Part shown: piece by piece, positions 5,698 through 6,891 of the stretch
How the letters are laid out: each line of letters starts with the position of its first letter
Position numbering within the stretch: the first letter of the stretch is position 1
Assembly (NCBI GenBank): GCA_021849435.1
Contig: JAJZSX010000127.1
Span: forward strand, 1-6,891
DNA: 6,891 nt
Origin: Actinomycetes bacterium
GTDB taxonomy: Bacteria; Actinomycetota; Acidimicrobiia; Acidimicrobiales; RAAP-2
Reading direction: 5' to 3'
Made by a program: the position numbers and the translations under genes
Notes under the pieces: generated by a model
Seen by the model: only the letters and a program-made list of their open reading frames with translations
Databases searched by the model: none
Told to the model about the DNA's origin: nothing

Positions 5698-6741
5698 TTA
5701 ACGAAACTCCCCGGTGCCTGTCAGCCACCGATGCGCGGCCACTACCTCGTCCTCGCCCGCCACGGTGTAACCGTCGGTCACGTCGTTCTGGGCGTGGCGC
5801 AGGAAGGCCCGGGCCGTCGCGTGGCCGTAGGAGCGCTCGATCAGTGTGCCGACCGTCTTTCGCAGGTCGTGGGGACGGCCGTGCAACGCGTCGAGCCACG
5901 GCAGTTCGCGCTTCAGGCGGGGCCACAGCGAGTCGAAGCGCCGTCGGGTGAGCGGGTGGGGACGCAGGACTTTCGTCCCGTCGGGCTCGGTGACGTACCA
6001 GGAATGACGGTAGTAGAACACGGCTGCGTCGGGACGCAGCACGGTCCGGCCCGACGAGACGTCATCGAGCGTGAACGTTTCGGGGTCGAAGTCGTCGGGT
6101 GCGCGCAGCACCACGTCGCCGCGCGCGACGGCGTGTCGCAGAAGCGCGAGCATCAGTGCCTCGCTGATCGGCTGCTCGTCGATCTTGTCGGCCTTTTCTC
6201 CCAGCCGAACCTTCATTTCGTTCACCAACAGGTCCCCGATGCGCACCTTCACAGGCGCACTGCGTCGCCCCCCGGTCTCGAGGAAGAAGCCGACCGTCAG
6301 CGCGTCCAGCTCAACGTCGTCGCTGCCCGACGTGAACAGAGCCCGCCACAGTTCTTCCAACCGCTCGGCGCTGTAGCTGCGCTTCTGCACGTCCGGGCGG
6401 GGGAAGCGGCTCATGTCGAGCGCCACGTTGTGACTGACGCCCGTCGCGCGGTCGCCGCTCGCCATCTTGTAGGCGAAGCTGAGGAAAGCCCGCAGGTGCT
6501 CGACGGCCGAGTGACCCTGGTAGGCGAATTGCGGACGACCTTCGCCCGCCCGGGTACAGTTGCGCACCGTGGTGCGCTTTCGTGCGCGCAACTGTGCCCA
6601 GTGACTCAGGTGCTCGAGCTGACTCAGCGTGATCGCGGCGAACTCGAGGTCGGCGAGCGCCGGGCAGTGCTCGAGGCAGTTTTTCGCTTGCACCGAACCC
6701 GCCCCTAGGTCGGTGTGGCGGCAGTCACACGATCCTCGCAC
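5698..6741 (-). CDS. Tyrosine recombinase / integrase
   Basis: This 347-residue site-specific recombinase ends at TAA 5698-5700. GTG 6739-6741 is the first possible start; the frame is open further upstream to about 6852 but lacks a start codon there. Catalytic residues of the family are visible: Arg159 in ETGGRRS (box I), Lys183 or Lys186 in the beta hairpin (GEKADK), HDLR at 291-294 (His291, Arg294), His316 in FLRHAQND, and Tyr325 in DGYTVA, nine residues after His316 as usual. Residues about 35-115 form the helical core-binding domain. The N-terminus has a Cys cluster (Cys5, Cys7, Cys22, Cys26) that may bind zinc. The enzyme should catalyse strand exchange between short att-type sites, integrating or excising the element or resolving multimers. 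It is the upstream neighbour of the trio on the same strand. Confidence 0.92.
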   Translation of the reverse strand: MRGSCDCRHTDLGAGSVQAKNCLEHCPALADLEFAAITLSQLEHLSHWAQLRARKRTTVRNCTRAGEGRPQFAYQGHSAVEHLRAFLSFAYKMASGDRATGVSHNVALDMSRFPRPDVQKRSYSAERLEELWRALFTSGSDDVELDALTVGFFLETGGRRSAPVKVRIGDLLVNEMKVRLGEKADKIDEQPISEALMLALLRHAVARGDVVLRAPDDFDPETFTLDDVSSGRTVLRPDAAVFYYRHSWYVTEPDGTKVLRPHPLTRRRFDSLWPRLKRELPWLDALHGRPHDLRKTVGTLIERSYGHATARAFLRHAQNDVTDGYTVAGEDEVVAAHRWLTGTGEFR

Positions 6742-6835
6742 GACGCACGCGCACGGGCTCCACTTAGAGTGACTCTTCGGATTTGAGCGGGGAGTGACGC
6801 TGACACCGTGATAACGACGAGGGAGAAAGGGAGGC

Positions 6836-6888
6836 GGGGGCTCTGCAAATCTTTAGGTACTTGACGCCTAGAGATTGGAAGAACCCCC
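6836..6888. repeat. Imperfect inverted repeat, 22-bp arms, upstream of the integrase
   Basis: Left arm 6836-6857 (GGGGGCTCTGCAAATCTTTA plus GG) and right arm 6867-6888 match at 18 of 22 positions as an inverted repeat. The spacer is nine bases (6858-6866). The invariant blocks are GGGGG, TCT, AATCT and TAGG. It lies about 95 bases upstream of the integrase GTG. It may be a recombinase binding/crossover region, an operator, the stem of a small RNA or terminator, or paired IS ends (GGGG-type termini). The sequence alone does not decide. Confidence 0.55.
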
Positions 6889-6891
6889 GTG

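Noticed and set aside
5362..6708. Long 448-codon open frame on the plus strand
   Set aside because: It runs antisense to the well-supported tyrosine recombinase, and its translation is Arg/Gln/Val-rich with no recognisable motif; it is a high-GC shadow frame.
1..6891. CRISPR array, tRNA or rRNA
   Set aside because: I found no regularly spaced repeats, no T-loop plus anticodon-arm pattern and no rRNA-like stretch on either strand.

Overview
This is a high-GC, actinobacterial-looking accessory region. GC is high at third codon positions, GTG starts are used, and the IS3-type transposase fragment resembles those of mycobacteria, rhodococci and gordoniae. I infer a mobile island or its remains. 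It holds two site-specific recombinases of different chemistry, an IS remnant, several unrecognised small proteins and at least two genes broken by frameshifts. All functional calls are by eye; no database search was run.

Layout. Bases 1-198 are the N-terminal part of an IS3-family OrfB transposase, cut by an early stop. Bases 199-580 have no convincing complete gene, only a startless open frame at 393-638 (+) and a short direct repeat. Bases 581-3214 (-) encode an 877-residue protein. It has a divergent serine-recombinase-like N-terminal half, a long unassigned C-terminal half and a CxxC/CxxC zinc ribbon near its end. Just upstream, joined by a GTGA overlap and a strong AGGAGG site, is a small ORF at 3211-3480 (-). 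It looks like the 3' part of a longer gene (to about 3625) that has suffered a frameshift and an in-frame TGA. Divergent from it, 3748-4178 (+) is a second small gene that reads as one protein only across a one-base frameshift.

Bases 4321-5397 (-) carry the most unusual feature: three tandem, tightly coupled small genes (7-bp gap, then ATGA overlap). Their products share a spaced signature, LP-x4-ID-x-W, with a Cys exactly 12 residues after the Trp, and so are paralogues despite low overall identity. A 300-bp spacer with a GC-only hairpin separates them from a tyrosine recombinase at 5698-6741 (-), whose catalytic set appears complete. Upstream of that gene, at 6836-6888, is a 22-bp-arm imperfect inverted repeat that could be a recombination, regulatory or IS-end site.

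How the parts may work together (inference): the tyrosine recombinase would move or maintain the element, with the three-paralogue cassette as its passenger. The serine-recombinase-like protein may be a second integration or excision enzyme, or, if the catalytic serine is lost, a DNA-binding derivative. The truncated IS and broken genes suggest an old, partly decaying insertion hotspot.
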